Positions 54,831-64,000 of a stretch of DNA of 64,000 nucleotides are shown one piece after another (the first letter of the stretch is position 1; each line of letters starts with the position of its first letter). The stretch is from Rubripirellula amarantea. Lineage in GTDB: Bacteria > Planctomycetota > Planctomycetia > Pirellulales > Pirellulaceae. The DNA lies in contig NZ_SJPI01000001.1 of assembly GCF_007859865.1 (NCBI RefSeq), positions 806,001 to 870,000 on the forward strand, read 5' to 3'. The notes beneath the pieces are model-generated. The model was not told the origin of the DNA. It was given only the letters and a program-made list of their open reading frames with translations, and did not search any database. A program made the position numbers and the translations under genes.

Positions 54831-54870
54831 CAGGTCCTTGAGGGTTGCTTTTTCGTTCAAACGCAGCGAC

Positions 54871-54898
54871 TAAGTAACGACGATTAAGTAACGACGTG
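54871..54898. repeat. Two 14-bp tandem units after metH
   Basis: TAAGTAACGACG plus two bases occurs twice in a row (54871-54884 and 54885-54898), the second with different last bases. Short and non-coding. Confidence 0.7.
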
Positions 54899-54948
54899 GT
54901 CGTGCTTAGCGATGCTGGCCGAACCGTGACAAAGATTTGCTGGTTTTC

Positions 54949-55806
54949 TCAAACCACATGCTGAATGAACCTCGCATCGCCATGTTCGATTTCTGCGAAC
55001 GAGGCGTGTGCGGGAACTGGCTTGTAAACGCGGAAGTGTTTCATCAATCCCAAAGTCGCCGCGCTTTCAAGCGGCCCCACGAACGCGGACGTGGGAATTG
55101 CAAAATCGGTTTGCTTGCTCCAGTGCTCTAGCTGTTCGGAAGACAAGAAATAGCATCCCGAATGAGGATTCAACGGTCGCATGAATCGAATCGAGCGTCC
55201 TAGTGCTCGACCATCCAAGAAAGGTGTGTCAGAAATGTCTTGAAAACTTGCGGTCGCCGCAGAACTGACGTCACCATCGATGTAACACTTCCGCAGCTTG
55301 CCAGAGGCTTGGCATTCGTATCGATTCGGTTGCAAGACGTTGCGCGGCGAGGTCATCTCAACGAACCATGACAACTTTGTGATCAACAATGGATCGTGAA
55401 TCCAAATGTCATCTTCCAAATAAGCATAGTGATCGTACTGGCCCAAACTTTCCGCCAACACTCGCTGACAAGCAAACCCCAACTGATCTGCCGGTTCATC
55501 TACAACGATGTGCTCGACGACCTGGTCGGCGCCCAGGATGTCGCCTAACAAATGATCCGAATGGTTCGTGACCATGACAACCTTAAGCAACTTGTCTGTC
55601 ATTTCGTTGACAGGAATCACACGACGATCGCGAATTTGGATCATTCCTTGAGCAGCGCCAAAATTCTGGTGCAGCAAACGAATCGTCTTCGCCAAAACTG
55701 CAGCGCGTCGACTGCGGTTCTGGACCGTTTCGGAACCGTGAAGAAGTGATTCGTTAGCCTTGTGCTGGCTGGAAAAATAGTGGGGAATCGCAACCATCAA
55801 ACTCAT
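54949..55806 (-). CDS. Probable glycosyltransferase
   Basis: A 285-aa protein from the ATG at 55806, whose A is shared with the TGA of the upstream gene. The core reads DHYAYLEDDIWIHDPLLITK, with an acidic EDD that could bind metal and nucleotide-sugar as in GT-A folds, then RNVLQPNRYE. The frame opens to 56064 inside the neighbouring gene and is rejected. I cannot name a family. The neighbours, all glycosyltransferases, support the call. It probably adds sugars to a surface glycan. Confidence 0.65.
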   Translation of the reverse strand: MSLMVAIPHYFSSQHKANESLLHGSETVQNRSRRAAVLAKTIRLLHQNFGAAQGMIQIRDRRVIPVNEMTDKLLKVVMVTNHSDHLLGDILGADQVVEHIVVDEPADQLGFACQRVLAESLGQYDHYAYLEDDIWIHDPLLITKLSWFVEMTSPRNVLQPNRYECQASGKLRKCYIDGDVSSAATASFQDISDTPFLDGRALGRSIRFMRPLNPHSGCYFLSSEQLEHWSKQTDFAIPTSAFVGPLESAATLGLMKHFRVYKPVPAHASFAEIEHGDARFIQHVV

Positions 55807-58655
55807 CAGGCGGACTCCCCAGGGATATCGTTTTGCTTCACGTAGGTGCCTGGATAAATACTTTGATCCGGCTTGATACGGTAAACCAATTGGCGAGCAC
55901 AACGTGCCGATAGCGGAACCCAGTTCATCACTCCCGTGTCGATGACCACATCGACATCGGAATTCTCGTTCACCAATCGTCGCACTTGCTCGCTGATAGT
56001 TGCGTAGAGCAATTTCCGAGCGCGTTGTGGTGGGACGCCTTGTGACATGCGAGCCATGTCCCATTTGGCACTCCGATAGAGCCGATTGATCATGTGACTT
56101 ATTCGGCGATCATCCCACTCATGAAACTGCGTTCGCAATTCATCATCATGATCCAAGTGAGTCACCCAACGATCATCGTAGACATCGCCGCGGATGCCGT
56201 GGAATTGCAACGAGTCCAGCAAATCATCATCTTCCTCACCCCAACCTTGATAGACACAATCGTGCAGTTCGGCTTTGACAAACGATGACTTTTCCGCCAG
56301 GAATGTTCCGCCGGTGCCTTCAAGAATTGACGAACTCCGCAAGAACAGCCCCCTCTTCATGCGATCTCGCAAATGATCGGCAAAGTCGGGTGCAAGAATG
56401 ACGTCTGCATCAACAAGGCACACCCAATCGGTCGGACTTGCCAAGATCCCGGCATTCTTGGCCTCGCTGCGATCAAACTTTGTTCGTCCCTCGACTCTTA
56501 CCACTGTCACTTGGCTGGTGTCAAAGTTCTCTCGCACCCAATTTCCCGCACCATCCGGACACGAATAGTCGACAACCACAACATGACTATGAGGCTGGGC
56601 GACCAGCGTTGGCAATGTTTGCTTCAACTGGGAAAGCCGTCCCATGCATGTCGTTGAAAACGTAATGCGATTGTCGTCGGAATACTGATTCACACCGCGA
56701 ACACGCCTCGCAGACGACGAACGCGGACCAACAGCGTCGACGAGTTTTAACAGATCAAACTTCAAAGCCCACGCCGCTGTTTCGGCAACCATTGAACTGG
56801 TTTGCTCTGAATCTTGGGCGTCTGATGAAAGTTCCACACTGAGTGCGGCAATCGAATTCGACCTTGCAGTTGTCCCGCTACCCAAGGAATCTAACAACCG
56901 TTGAGTTGCAGCGACCGGAAGCCTGGCTGCGCCACTGTGGTTAGCAAGCGGAGAACCAAACAGGTCGTTAAGGCTGCCCAATGCTTGATCACCTCGACAT
57001 AGTGCTGTCTCTGCATCCAACCAAGCTGAAGGATACAAAGAGAAAAGTTGTTCCGTCGTCGGGTTGGCGAGGCGATGGTCGATGAATCGAGCCGGATACT
57101 GATGGGGAGCATCGGCTTCTACTGGCAGCTCGTTCGACGGTGCTGAATCGGTAGCCTGACGGTACCGGGAAATTTGCATTCGCTGTTGATTCCACAGTTC
57201 TTCAGTAGCTGCAATGACATTCTGCCAAGTGAACTTAGCTTCGACGCGGCGACGGCCCGCATCGCCCATCGCCCGACGAAGCCCGTCATCTCGGAAAAGT
57301 GCAACTAGCCGCTGTGTCACCTTGTGCGGATCCACCCAGATCCCCTGTCCGACTCGTGCGAGAAAGTGATCGTAGGTAATGTCTCCCTGCATCATTTCGT
57401 CAATCGACTCTGATCCGATTCCTCGTATCATCGCGGTCGGAATCAAGAATCCCGTTTCTTCATCCACCACGGATTCTCGATAGCCATTCCAATCGCTAGC
57501 AATGACGGGCAACTTGCGACTCATCGCTTCGATAATCGTCAGACCGAAGGTTTCCTGCACACTATCCGCCAAGGACACAAACACATCAGCTAGGTCCCAC
57601 ACCCGATCTCGATTGTTGGGCTTAGTTGCGTCCACGAATCCGACCTTGACGTTGGGAGCCACACGTGCGGCTTCGCGAACAAACGCATCACGAACTGCCT
57701 CGTTTGCGAACCATCCCGCCATGACCAATGTGATCGGCTTGGAAGTGATGCGTTGGGCTTGCTCACAAGCGAACATCAACGGCAGCGGGTTGCTCTTGGA
57801 ATGATGAGACAAACGCCCCACGAACAAAACGACGTTGGCATCGTCCGCGATCCCGAAATGACGCCTAGCCGCCACGCGGTCATCTGAAGAAGCAGGACGA
57901 TGATGATCAAGATCAACGCCAAGCGGAATTGTCTGTAGCCTCAGTGTTGAGCGTCTACTCGCACTGCTTGTTTGCGCAGACTCGTTCATCAATTCAGACC
58001 AGTGCGAGATAATCGCATCGGCAGTTGCCGCCACAGCGGATGATGTGCAGACGAGACGATCATAAGGCTCGACCGGCGACATTACAAAATCTCGCAGCGC
58101 GGAAATTGCAGTTGGCGAGCACAAGGCATGAGTGATACCGCAAACAGCAAATTTGTCACGTGCGTGTTGATGACGCAGCCAACTCCAACGGCTCGATGGA
58201 GGTTGCGGTTCCCAAACGACTCTTGGGCTCCCGCGGCCAAGCCAAAATCTAGCATTCTTCAGCGGGCCCAAGCGAATCACTTTCTCTTGGGGAGAATGTT
58301 GAGCTAACGTAGCTTCCAACGATGCTCGATCCGCGTTCTGGTATAGCAAGAACCCGAGCGACTTTTCTTTCCCATACTTGAGCAACGCTTCCAACCAATG
58401 TCGGTTGGCAACCTCACGACCAACCAGGCCGGCTGGTCCGTGACTAGGCGTCGCACTGGGTGAACCGACTATCGTTTCACTGTAGTACTGTCTCCGGTAT
58501 GGCAGTACCGTACCGGCGGCAATGGGACCGAGCGTTGCCATTCGGGGATTATCCTTGGAAGAAACAAACTCATGAGCACGACTCGACAGTGTCATCGTTG
58601 GAGTCTGCGATGTACGATCGGTCTCTATCGTAGACAAAGCCAAATCAATCGCCAT
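55806..58655 (-). CDS. Two-domain glycosyltransferase (GT4 plus GT2 fusion)
   Basis: A 949-aa protein. After about 60 variable residues comes a GT4-type domain (about 75-510) with VVLFVGRLSHHSKSNPLPL, DVFVSLADSVQETFGLTIIE and AMSRKLPVIASDWNGYRESV, the E-x7-E type donor site. A linker (510-690) leads to a GT2-type domain (about 690-930) with TFSTTCMGRLSQLKQTLPTL, LVDADVILAPDF (DxD) and YQGWGEEDDDLLDSLQFHG, as in galactosyltransferase-like C-domains. One polypeptide may therefore make two sugar transfers. The start could be the ATG at 58655, 58595 or 58541. Confidence 0.9.
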   Translation of the reverse strand: MAIDLALSTIETDRTSQTPTMTLSSRAHEFVSSKDNPRMATLGPIAAGTVLPYRRQYYSETIVGSPSATPSHGPAGLVGREVANRHWLEALLKYGKEKSLGFLLYQNADRASLEATLAQHSPQEKVIRLGPLKNARFWLGRGSPRVVWEPQPPSSRWSWLRHQHARDKFAVCGITHALCSPTAISALRDFVMSPVEPYDRLVCTSSAVAATADAIISHWSELMNESAQTSSASRRSTLRLQTIPLGVDLDHHRPASSDDRVAARRHFGIADDANVVLFVGRLSHHSKSNPLPLMFACEQAQRITSKPITLVMAGWFANEAVRDAFVREAARVAPNVKVGFVDATKPNNRDRVWDLADVFVSLADSVQETFGLTIIEAMSRKLPVIASDWNGYRESVVDEETGFLIPTAMIRGIGSESIDEMMQGDITYDHFLARVGQGIWVDPHKVTQRLVALFRDDGLRRAMGDAGRRRVEAKFTWQNVIAATEELWNQQRMQISRYRQATDSAPSNELPVEADAPHQYPARFIDHRLANPTTEQLFSLYPSAWLDAETALCRGDQALGSLNDLFGSPLANHSGAARLPVAATQRLLDSLGSGTTARSNSIAALSVELSSDAQDSEQTSSMVAETAAWALKFDLLKLVDAVGPRSSSARRVRGVNQYSDDNRITFSTTCMGRLSQLKQTLPTLVAQPHSHVVVVDYSCPDGAGNWVRENFDTSQVTVVRVEGRTKFDRSEAKNAGILASPTDWVCLVDADVILAPDFADHLRDRMKRGLFLRSSSILEGTGGTFLAEKSSFVKAELHDCVYQGWGEEDDDLLDSLQFHGIRGDVYDDRWVTHLDHDDELRTQFHEWDDRRISHMINRLYRSAKWDMARMSQGVPPQRARKLLYATISEQVRRLVNENSDVDVVIDTGVMNWVPLSARCARQLVYRIKPDQSIYPGTYVKQNDIPGESA

Positions 58656-58690
58656 GCCACAATACCACTCATCACATAACCGCGCACCCT

Positions 58691-59941
58691 ATGCACATTC
58701 TCTTTTTGCATTCGAACTACCCGGCCCAATTTGGTGAGATCGCCGCTAATTTGGTCGCCCAGCATGGCGATCGCTGCACATTTGTAAACGAACGCGTCTC
58801 TGGCGATCAACAAGGGGTGAAGTGCGTCACCTACAGACCCGCGAGCGGAGCGACCAAGCAAACGCATTTTTGCGCAGCAACGTTCGAGAATCAAATTTGG
58901 CGTTCACATGCTGCCGCCGAGTCGGTTGCGCAGTTGTTCCGAAGCAACGGGGCGCTCGCTCATGATCGCCCTGACCTGATCGTTGCTCATAGCGGCTTCG
59001 TGTCGGCTCTGTTCCTAAAAGAAGTTCTTCCTGAGGTCCCCGTAGTCGGCTACTTCGAGTATTTCTACCACCGATACAACAGCGACTTTGATTTTCGATC
59101 CGACCTTCCGCCACAAAGCGAACTATCGGCGATGCGGCTGCAGGCACGCAACGCAATGCTGTTGCTCGATCTGCATCACTGCGAAGCCGGCTACTGCCCT
59201 ACTGATTTTCAACGCGAGCAGATTCCAGCGGAGTATCAACCCAAGTTGCAGACGATCTTCGACGGCATCAATACTGATTTTTGGAAACGCGACGCTTCTT
59301 TATCAGAATCACACGCGACGCAAAGAATGGTCGCGGGAGTCACAATTCAGCCATACGAAAAAGTCGTGACGTACGTCAGTCGTGGATTCGAATCGATGCG
59401 AGGTAGCGACCAATTCCTAAAAGTCGCCGACCAAGTCTGCAAAAAGCGAAGTGACGTTCGGGTTATCGTTGTCGGTGAGGATCGGATTGCTTATGGCGGT
59501 GATGCAAGGTTCACCGATGGCAAAACCTTTCGACAATGGGTCATCGACAACAATGATCTTGATCTTTCCCGTATTCATTTCGTTGGTCGGGTCTCGCGTG
59601 AGGAACTCATCCGCGTATTCTCGGTTAGCGACGCACATCTCTACTGGACGGTGCCATTTGTCCTTTCATGGTCAATGCTCAATGCCATGAGTTGCTCGTG
59701 CCCCGTGATCGCAAGCAACACCGCTCCGGTGCAAGAAATGGTTCGCAATGGCCAGAACGGACTGCTAGTCGATTTTTTCGACATTGAGCGTTGGGTTGAG
59801 TGTGTTTTGCAAACGCTGGAAAGCCCGCCCGAAACACAGCGAATGGGCAGCAATGCGCGTCAGACGATTGAGCAGAACTACTGCCTCACGTCTTGCCTGG
59901 ATAAAATGCGATCTCTGTATCAGAACGTACGCATGCGTTGA
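58691..59941 (+). CDS. GT4-family glycosyltransferase
   Basis: A 416-aa GT-B type glycosyltransferase. The N-terminal Rossmann half starts MHILFLHSNYPAQFGEIAAN and has FEYFYHRYNSDFDFR. The C-terminal half has VVTYVSRGFESMRGSDQFLK, IHFVGRVSREELIRVFSVSD and SCPVIASNTAPVQEMV. It likely extends a surface glycan together with the neighbouring transferases. It is divergent from the fusion gene, with only 35 bp between the annotated starts. Confidence 0.92.
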   Translation: MHILFLHSNYPAQFGEIAANLVAQHGDRCTFVNERVSGDQQGVKCVTYRPASGATKQTHFCAATFENQIWRSHAAAESVAQLFRSNGALAHDRPDLIVAHSGFVSALFLKEVLPEVPVVGYFEYFYHRYNSDFDFRSDLPPQSELSAMRLQARNAMLLLDLHHCEAGYCPTDFQREQIPAEYQPKLQTIFDGINTDFWKRDASLSESHATQRMVAGVTIQPYEKVVTYVSRGFESMRGSDQFLKVADQVCKKRSDVRVIVVGEDRIAYGGDARFTDGKTFRQWVIDNNDLDLSRIHFVGRVSREELIRVFSVSDAHLYWTVPFVLSWSMLNAMSCSCPVIASNTAPVQEMVRNGQNGLLVDFFDIERWVECVLQTLESPPETQRMGSNARQTIEQNYCLTSCLDKMRSLYQNVRMR

Positions 59942-60191
59942 AATAGCTTTACTTCTGTGTTTGGGGGTAGACATGAGGTTGATTAACCAAACGGACATCG
60001 CTGCCGTGCCAGAGAAATCCTCCATTTGTTCATTGCTGTTCGCACTTCCACCGGCTATCGTAGATCCCCTCGACGGCAGGGAACAGCTATGCAGGTTCGG
60101 GATTGGCGACTTGGCGTGATTCGCTGTGCTCTGACCTTGCATTTAGGCTCGATTTGCCTTGCCTGAATTCAAACTCTAGTAAGTTCAGCCG

Positions 60192-63100
60192 ATGTTCAAG
60201 CGGACCACTCATCAAGCGCGTCTACGCAAACTCCGCCAACGTAAACTTCTACACCAAAGAAAACTTCTGTTCGAGAAGTACGAGGCCCGCAAGATGTGGG
60301 CTGGCGACACCTTCGCGGTCGCGAGGCCCCAAGCGGCGGGTGACTTACTTGATCACTATGTCGATCAGGATACTCCGGTTCACAACACGCAAGCCATCGA
60401 AGACATCACGTTCGTCTATGGCAAAGATTCAACGGCTCCGGATGTAAGCATTGACGACGATGTCTTTGCGGGTGATTGGGGTGGGCTTGGATTTGATCAA
60501 GTCGGAACGGCCCGGAACAACACCGGACAAAAGCAAATCCTTCTGGACACCGACCGTGACAGTGATGCGGAATACCTATTCCACTTCGGTGCGGGAACGG
60601 GGACCGGAACCGCGTTCGGCGGCGACTTCAACGGCGATGGGTTTGGCGACGTCGGTGTTTGGTTCGCTGATCCCGGTGCTGGGGCCGGCATTATCATTCA
60701 CTTGAAGTACGGTTCGACCACCGGCGATGTCTTTCCTCGCAACCAAGCCAACACATCTCCGATTACACCTGATGCGGTTTTTCAGTTCGGACTTAAAGCA
60801 ACGGACGTAATCGTTGCAGGTGACTTCTCGGGTGACGGCCGAACCGATATCGCCGCGGTGCGGAACAACGGCGCCAGCCCCAAAGATTGGTTCATTAGCA
60901 ATGCGGCTTCCGCTGGTAACCCTTATCCGAATGATAATTCGGTGATCGGCGTTTCGAACACCTACCAATTTGGATTGACCGCACACATACCGATTGTTGG
61001 TGACTGGGACGACGATGGCACCGACAATTTTGGAGCCATCAGTGAAGGCACCAACGGCGGTGGGGTTAACGAGTGGTTTCTCGACACGAACTTCGACAGC
61101 ACTGCGGAATTGACCGTGGACTACGGACTGCCCGGTGATATCCCCTACACAGGACGTTTCGCAGATGTGCTGTGGGATGGAGAAGCCCCCGGTGACGGTT
61201 GGATCGACGCCGCGAACTGGTCTGGTGATGCGGTTCCGACAACGGGGCAATCGGTCCTGATCGATCAACCAGGCTCGTTGACGGTGGATTACGATTCGGG
61301 CGATCGGACTTACAACACGGTCGTTGCGTCCGAATCAATCGAACAAAATGGTGGAAACTTAGTGTTGGATGGCAACATCCAGATCCCCTCACTGATCAAC
61401 ACCGGCGGTACGTTGCAGATCGTCAATAACGCAAACATTGACGACTTGACTGTCAACGTCGAATTACGACTAACCGGAAACGTCACGCTGACGGATCCTT
61501 CGGTTGCAATCGGCGGAGTAGTTCGCGCATATGGCGGCGATGCGACGTTCGGAAACGACATTGTATTGAGCGGTGTCCTTCCACTCGATGATGACGGCAA
61601 TGTCTTGACGTTACAGGGAGACATCAGCGGGACGGGATCCATCGACAAAGTCACCGGCAGTAGCGGTACGACGATCCTTGCGGGAACCGGCACTTACAGC
61701 GGCGAAACGGTCATTCGTGCTGGCGTGCTGCAGTTGAATTCTAGTGACGCCATACCGGACGCCTCGCTTGTCTCGTTTGCAGGCCCCGGCAACCTGGATT
61801 TGAACGGCAACTCGATCACTGTTGAAGGCCTCAGCGGTGGTAGCGGCTCGACCGTTTTCATGGACCAGAGCGAGACGCTGACGTTAAATACTCAAACCTT
61901 TACGACATCGTTCGACGGAAACATTTCGGGGAATGGGAACGTCATCAAGAATGGCACTCAAACAATCACGATCCGAGCAGCCACTACCTACACTGGCTCG
62001 ACGGTTATTAATGATGGAACCGTTGTGGTAAACGAGAATGCCACTTTGGGCGACGCTGCATCCGGGACCACGATTGCTGGGACCGGCCGTGTCACGCTAA
62101 ATACGGGCACGCATACCGAACCTTTCTCACTTGCCGATACAAGCCGCTTGCGACTCAATGACGGTGCTACGCTCAATGGTGATATCGATCTGACATCTGG
62201 GTCCAGTCCACGCATTGAAACTTTAACCTCATTTGTCTCGGCGACGATCAACGGAGTTATCAGCGGATCGACCACCAACAGCGTTCAGATTCGTGGCGGT
62301 GGAACGATTACTCTTGGATCCGACTCAACGTACACCGCGCCCACGGTGGTAACCGCTACCACGCTGTCGACCGATCATGTGATGTCGACATCTAGCATCC
62401 ACTTGAGCAGCGGAAGCCGTCTCACTGGAAACGCAACCATCATCGGATCTTTGAACGCTAATAGTGGCGGCAACAATGTAATCGCCCCCGGCAATAGCCC
62501 GGGTGTGATCAACGTCGGCGACTTTGATTTGGTCGCCGGCAATGCGTTGGAAATTGAATTGGGTGGGATCGGATCGGGCGTCGGCACAACCTACGACCAA
62601 GTCAATGTGACCGGCACGGTAACGCTTGCCGGCACACTCGATGCGATATTCTTGAGCGACGTGGTTTTCAATGAAGAGTACGTCATCATCAATAATGATG
62701 GTGTGGACGCAGTGCTCGGCGAATTTGCAGGGCTTCCTGATGGTTCCCAGGTACGTGCCGGAGCAGCGACTTTCATTATCTCCTACAGCGGTGGCACCGG
62801 TAACGATGTTGTGCTCACGTCGCAGAGCACGACCAATTCATTTTCCTGGGATGGTGGCGGCGACGGATCGAACTGGAATGATCCCGCAAACTGGGAAGGA
62901 GATGTTCTTCCAGGGATTGGGTCCGACGTCGTAATCCCCGCCACGGCAGGAACCGTTTTTTCGACCGGCAGTGTTCTCGTTAACTCGGTATTTAGTGAGT
63001 CGGCGATTGTTCTTACAAGCGGATCATTTGCGTCTGCCGGTGAAGTGGAAGCACCAAGCGTAACGGTCGATGGAGCGAACTACGTTGCGGATCATACATT

Positions 63101-64000
63101 GACGACCAATGCGTTCACGTTGGACTCAGGCACGCTGACGGTCACGCCAAATACATCAATTAGCGATAGCGATATTGATGTTTCAGGCGGCACGATCGAA
63201 ACCGAACTGACGGGATCTGAGTTCGTCTTTGATAGTTGGATGACACTGACTGGTGACGTCACAATCAACAATGCGAACGACCTTATGCTCAGTGGCCTGC
63301 ATTCAGGCACGGGCGGGATCATCAAGAACGGATTGGGAGTCCTGCGATTAACAAACAGCAATTCGTACGAAGGCGTGACCACGATCAATGCCGGTGAAAT
63401 CTTCCTATCAAACAGCGGACTGCTAGGAAACAGCACCAGTGGAACGCTTGTCGATGGCGGAGCCGCTCTGCGGATTGGCCAAGGAGTGATCAACAACGAC
63501 GAAGTGACCTTGCAGGGAATCAACCCAAACTTGCTAACGTCCGCTGGCGCGACGGCCCGCCAAGATGCAAATGTCATTCTGGCGGCAACCAATGACGCCA
63601 CGATTCTGGCAACCAGTCAGTTCACCATTCGAGGCCAAATCAGTGGATCAGTTTCCGGAGCGGGGCGACTAAACGTTGGCGGTACGACTGACGCTGGTAC
63701 GATGCAGCTTCAGCCTTCGACCGACAACACGTTTTCCGCAACCACGATCGTAGCCGACGGCAGCCTTCAAACGCTAACAAGTGACACGATTGCGGTCCCG
63801 GGTGACATCGTCGTGGGCGACTCCGATGGCACGCGAGCGTTCTTGTCATTAGCTCGACCCAATACCCTGGCAACGACGTCCAATGTGACGCTGCTATCGG
63901 ACGCTTACTTCGATCTGGACACTCGCAATAGTGGCAATCCGTTCGCGGTTGATCAAACGATCAATGACTTGACTGTCACTGCAACATCCTTGGCTGCTCC
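60192..64000 (+). CDS. Giant secreted beta-repeat protein (3' end beyond window)
   Basis: From the ATG at 60192 the frame stays open for 1269 codons to the edge. The N-terminus is strongly basic (MFKRTTHQARLRKLRQRKLL), then LLFEKYEARKMWAGD, which resembles the LEPR-type N-terminal sorting segment of planctomycete surface proteins. Residues about 80-330 contain FG-GAP/VCBS-like loops (GDFNGDGFGDVGVWF, GDFSGDGRTDIAAVRN, GDWDDDGTDNFGA), likely calcium-binding. From about 350 on come autotransporter-type beta-strand repeats such as GTGTYSGETVIRAGVLQLNS, ENATLGD and GNALEIELGG, predicting a long beta-solenoid. A surface adhesin or S-layer-like role is inferred. Confidence 0.85.
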   Translation, partial: MFKRTTHQARLRKLRQRKLLHQRKLLFEKYEARKMWAGDTFAVARPQAAGDLLDHYVDQDTPVHNTQAIEDITFVYGKDSTAPDVSIDDDVFAGDWGGLGFDQVGTARNNTGQKQILLDTDRDSDAEYLFHFGAGTGTGTAFGGDFNGDGFGDVGVWFADPGAGAGIIIHLKYGSTTGDVFPRNQANTSPITPDAVFQFGLKATDVIVAGDFSGDGRTDIAAVRNNGASPKDWFISNAASAGNPYPNDNSVIGVSNTYQFGLTAHIPIVGDWDDDGTDNFGAISEGTNGGGVNEWFLDTNFDSTAELTVDYGLPGDIPYTGRFADVLWDGEAPGDGWIDAANWSGDAVPTTGQSVLIDQPGSLTVDYDSGDRTYNTVVASESIEQNGGNLVLDGNIQIPSLINTGGTLQIVNNANIDDLTVNVELRLTGNVTLTDPSVAIGGVVRAYGGDATFGNDIVLSGVLPLDDDGNVLTLQGDISGTGSIDKVTGSSGTTILAGTGTYSGETVIRAGVLQLNSSDAIPDASLVSFAGPGNLDLNGNSITVEGLSGGSGSTVFMDQSETLTLNTQTFTTSFDGNISGNGNVIKNGTQTITIRAATTYTGSTVINDGTVVVNENATLGDAASGTTIAGTGRVTLNTGTHTEPFSLADTSRLRLNDGATLNGDIDLTSGSSPRIETLTSFVSATINGVISGSTTNSVQIRGGGTITLGSDSTYTAPTVVTATTLSTDHVMSTSSIHLSSGSRLTGNATIIGSLNANSGGNNVIAPGNSPGVINVGDFDLVAGNALEIELGGIGSGVGTTYDQVNVTGTVTLAGTLDAIFLSDVVFNEEYVIINNDGVDAVLGEFAGLPDGSQVRAGAATFIISYSGGTGNDVVLTSQSTTNSFSWDGGGDGSNWNDPANWEGDVLPGIGSDVVIPATAGTVFSTGSVLVNSVFSESAIVLTSGSFASAGEVEAPSVTVDGANYVADHTLTTNAFTLDSGTLTVTPNTSISDSDIDVSGGTIETELTGSEFVFDSWMTLTGDVTINNANDLMLSGLHSGTGGIIKNGLGVLRLTNSNSYEGVTTINAGEIFLSNSGLLGNSTSGTLVDGGAALRIGQGVINNDEVTLQGINPNLLTSAGATARQDANVILAATNDATILATSQFTIRGQISGSVSGAGRLNVGGTTDAGTMQLQPSTDNTFSATTIVADGSLQTLTSDTIAVPGDIVVGDSDGTRAFLSLARPNTLATTSNVTLLSDAYFDLDTRNSGNPFAVDQTINDLTVTATSLAA

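Noticed and set aside
55807-56064. In-frame extension of the 285-aa glycosyltransferase
   Set aside because: It lies inside the 3' end of the upstream fusion gene. The ATG overlapping that gene's stop is better.
59765-60142. Minus-strand 125-codon frame between the GT4 gene and the giant protein
   Set aside because: It mostly lies under the 3' end of the GT4 gene, has no recognisable domain and has no ribosome-binding site.
60576-63601. Several minus-strand frames of 90-230 codons under the giant protein
   Set aside because: They follow from the low-stop composition of the repeat-rich coding strand. The plus-strand frame is continuous and has clear repeats.

Overview
The window looks like a chromosomal segment of a planctomycete, most like the Rhodopirellula/Pirellulaceae group. 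This is inferred from gene content, not from a database search. The signs are a DUF1559 prepilin-like protein, a DUF1080 protein, a CPXCG-type small zinc protein, a membrane Ser/Thr kinase with DMG in place of DFG, a MoxR-like AAA ATPase with a VWA partner, a membrane pyrophosphatase, an ECF sigma/anti-sigma pair, a giant secreted beta-repeat protein with a LEPR-like N-terminus, and weak use of Shine-Dalgarno sites. I saw no rRNA, tRNA, insertion sequence, prophage or CRISPR array.

Layout. 1-7151 (minus) is a flagellar basal-body operon in the order flgB, flgC, fliE, fliF, fliG, fliH, fliI, with fliI cut by the left edge. It is preceded by a small degenerate histidine-kinase-type ATPase protein. 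Further upstream on the same strand lie a FlgN-like chaperone, a large TPR membrane protein, a ComB-type phosphatase, a secreted Pro/Ser-rich protein, an NhaC antiporter, gatC and rpmB. 15255-21651 holds a lipoprotein, a DUF1559 pseudopilin, a DUF1080 protein, a small c-type cytochrome with a textbook terminator, and a membrane Ser/Thr kinase. 21973-31032 (mostly plus) holds a membrane pyrophosphatase, a CPXCG protein, recQ, ftsH and rsgA.

31070-37381 (minus) holds an acidic YbjN-like protein, a VWA/AAA pair and a large unrecognised membrane protein. 37769-41681 is a three-gene operon with 4-nt overlaps: ECF sigma factor, zinc anti-sigma factor, and an exported alpha/beta hydrolase whose nucleophile serine is missing. 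41804-45492 holds an FHA protein and the set gcvT, gcvH and a lipoate ligase-like gene, so the lipoyl protein sits beside a candidate lipoylating enzyme. Divergent from gcvT is an ArsS-like radical SAM enzyme followed by an ArsM-like methyltransferase, a candidate arsenosugar pathway.

47977-50527 holds a ParA/BY-kinase-like ATPase with Arg in the P-loop Lys position and a single-pass membrane partner. metH (51041-54739) follows after a 513-bp leader with three hairpins. 54949-59941 is a glycosyltransferase cluster that includes a GT4-GT2 fusion. From 60192 to the right edge runs one open frame of at least 1269 codons, with FG-GAP-like calcium-loop repeats followed by autotransporter-type beta-strand repeats.

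A recurring feature is short in-frame tandem duplication (units of 14 to 20 bp) in unrelated genes and at gene ends. The best candidates for new biology are the sigma/anti-sigma/pseudo-hydrolase operon, the ArsS-ArsM pair, the degenerate ATPase protein heading the flagellar operon, the BY-kinase-like pair and the giant right-edge protein.
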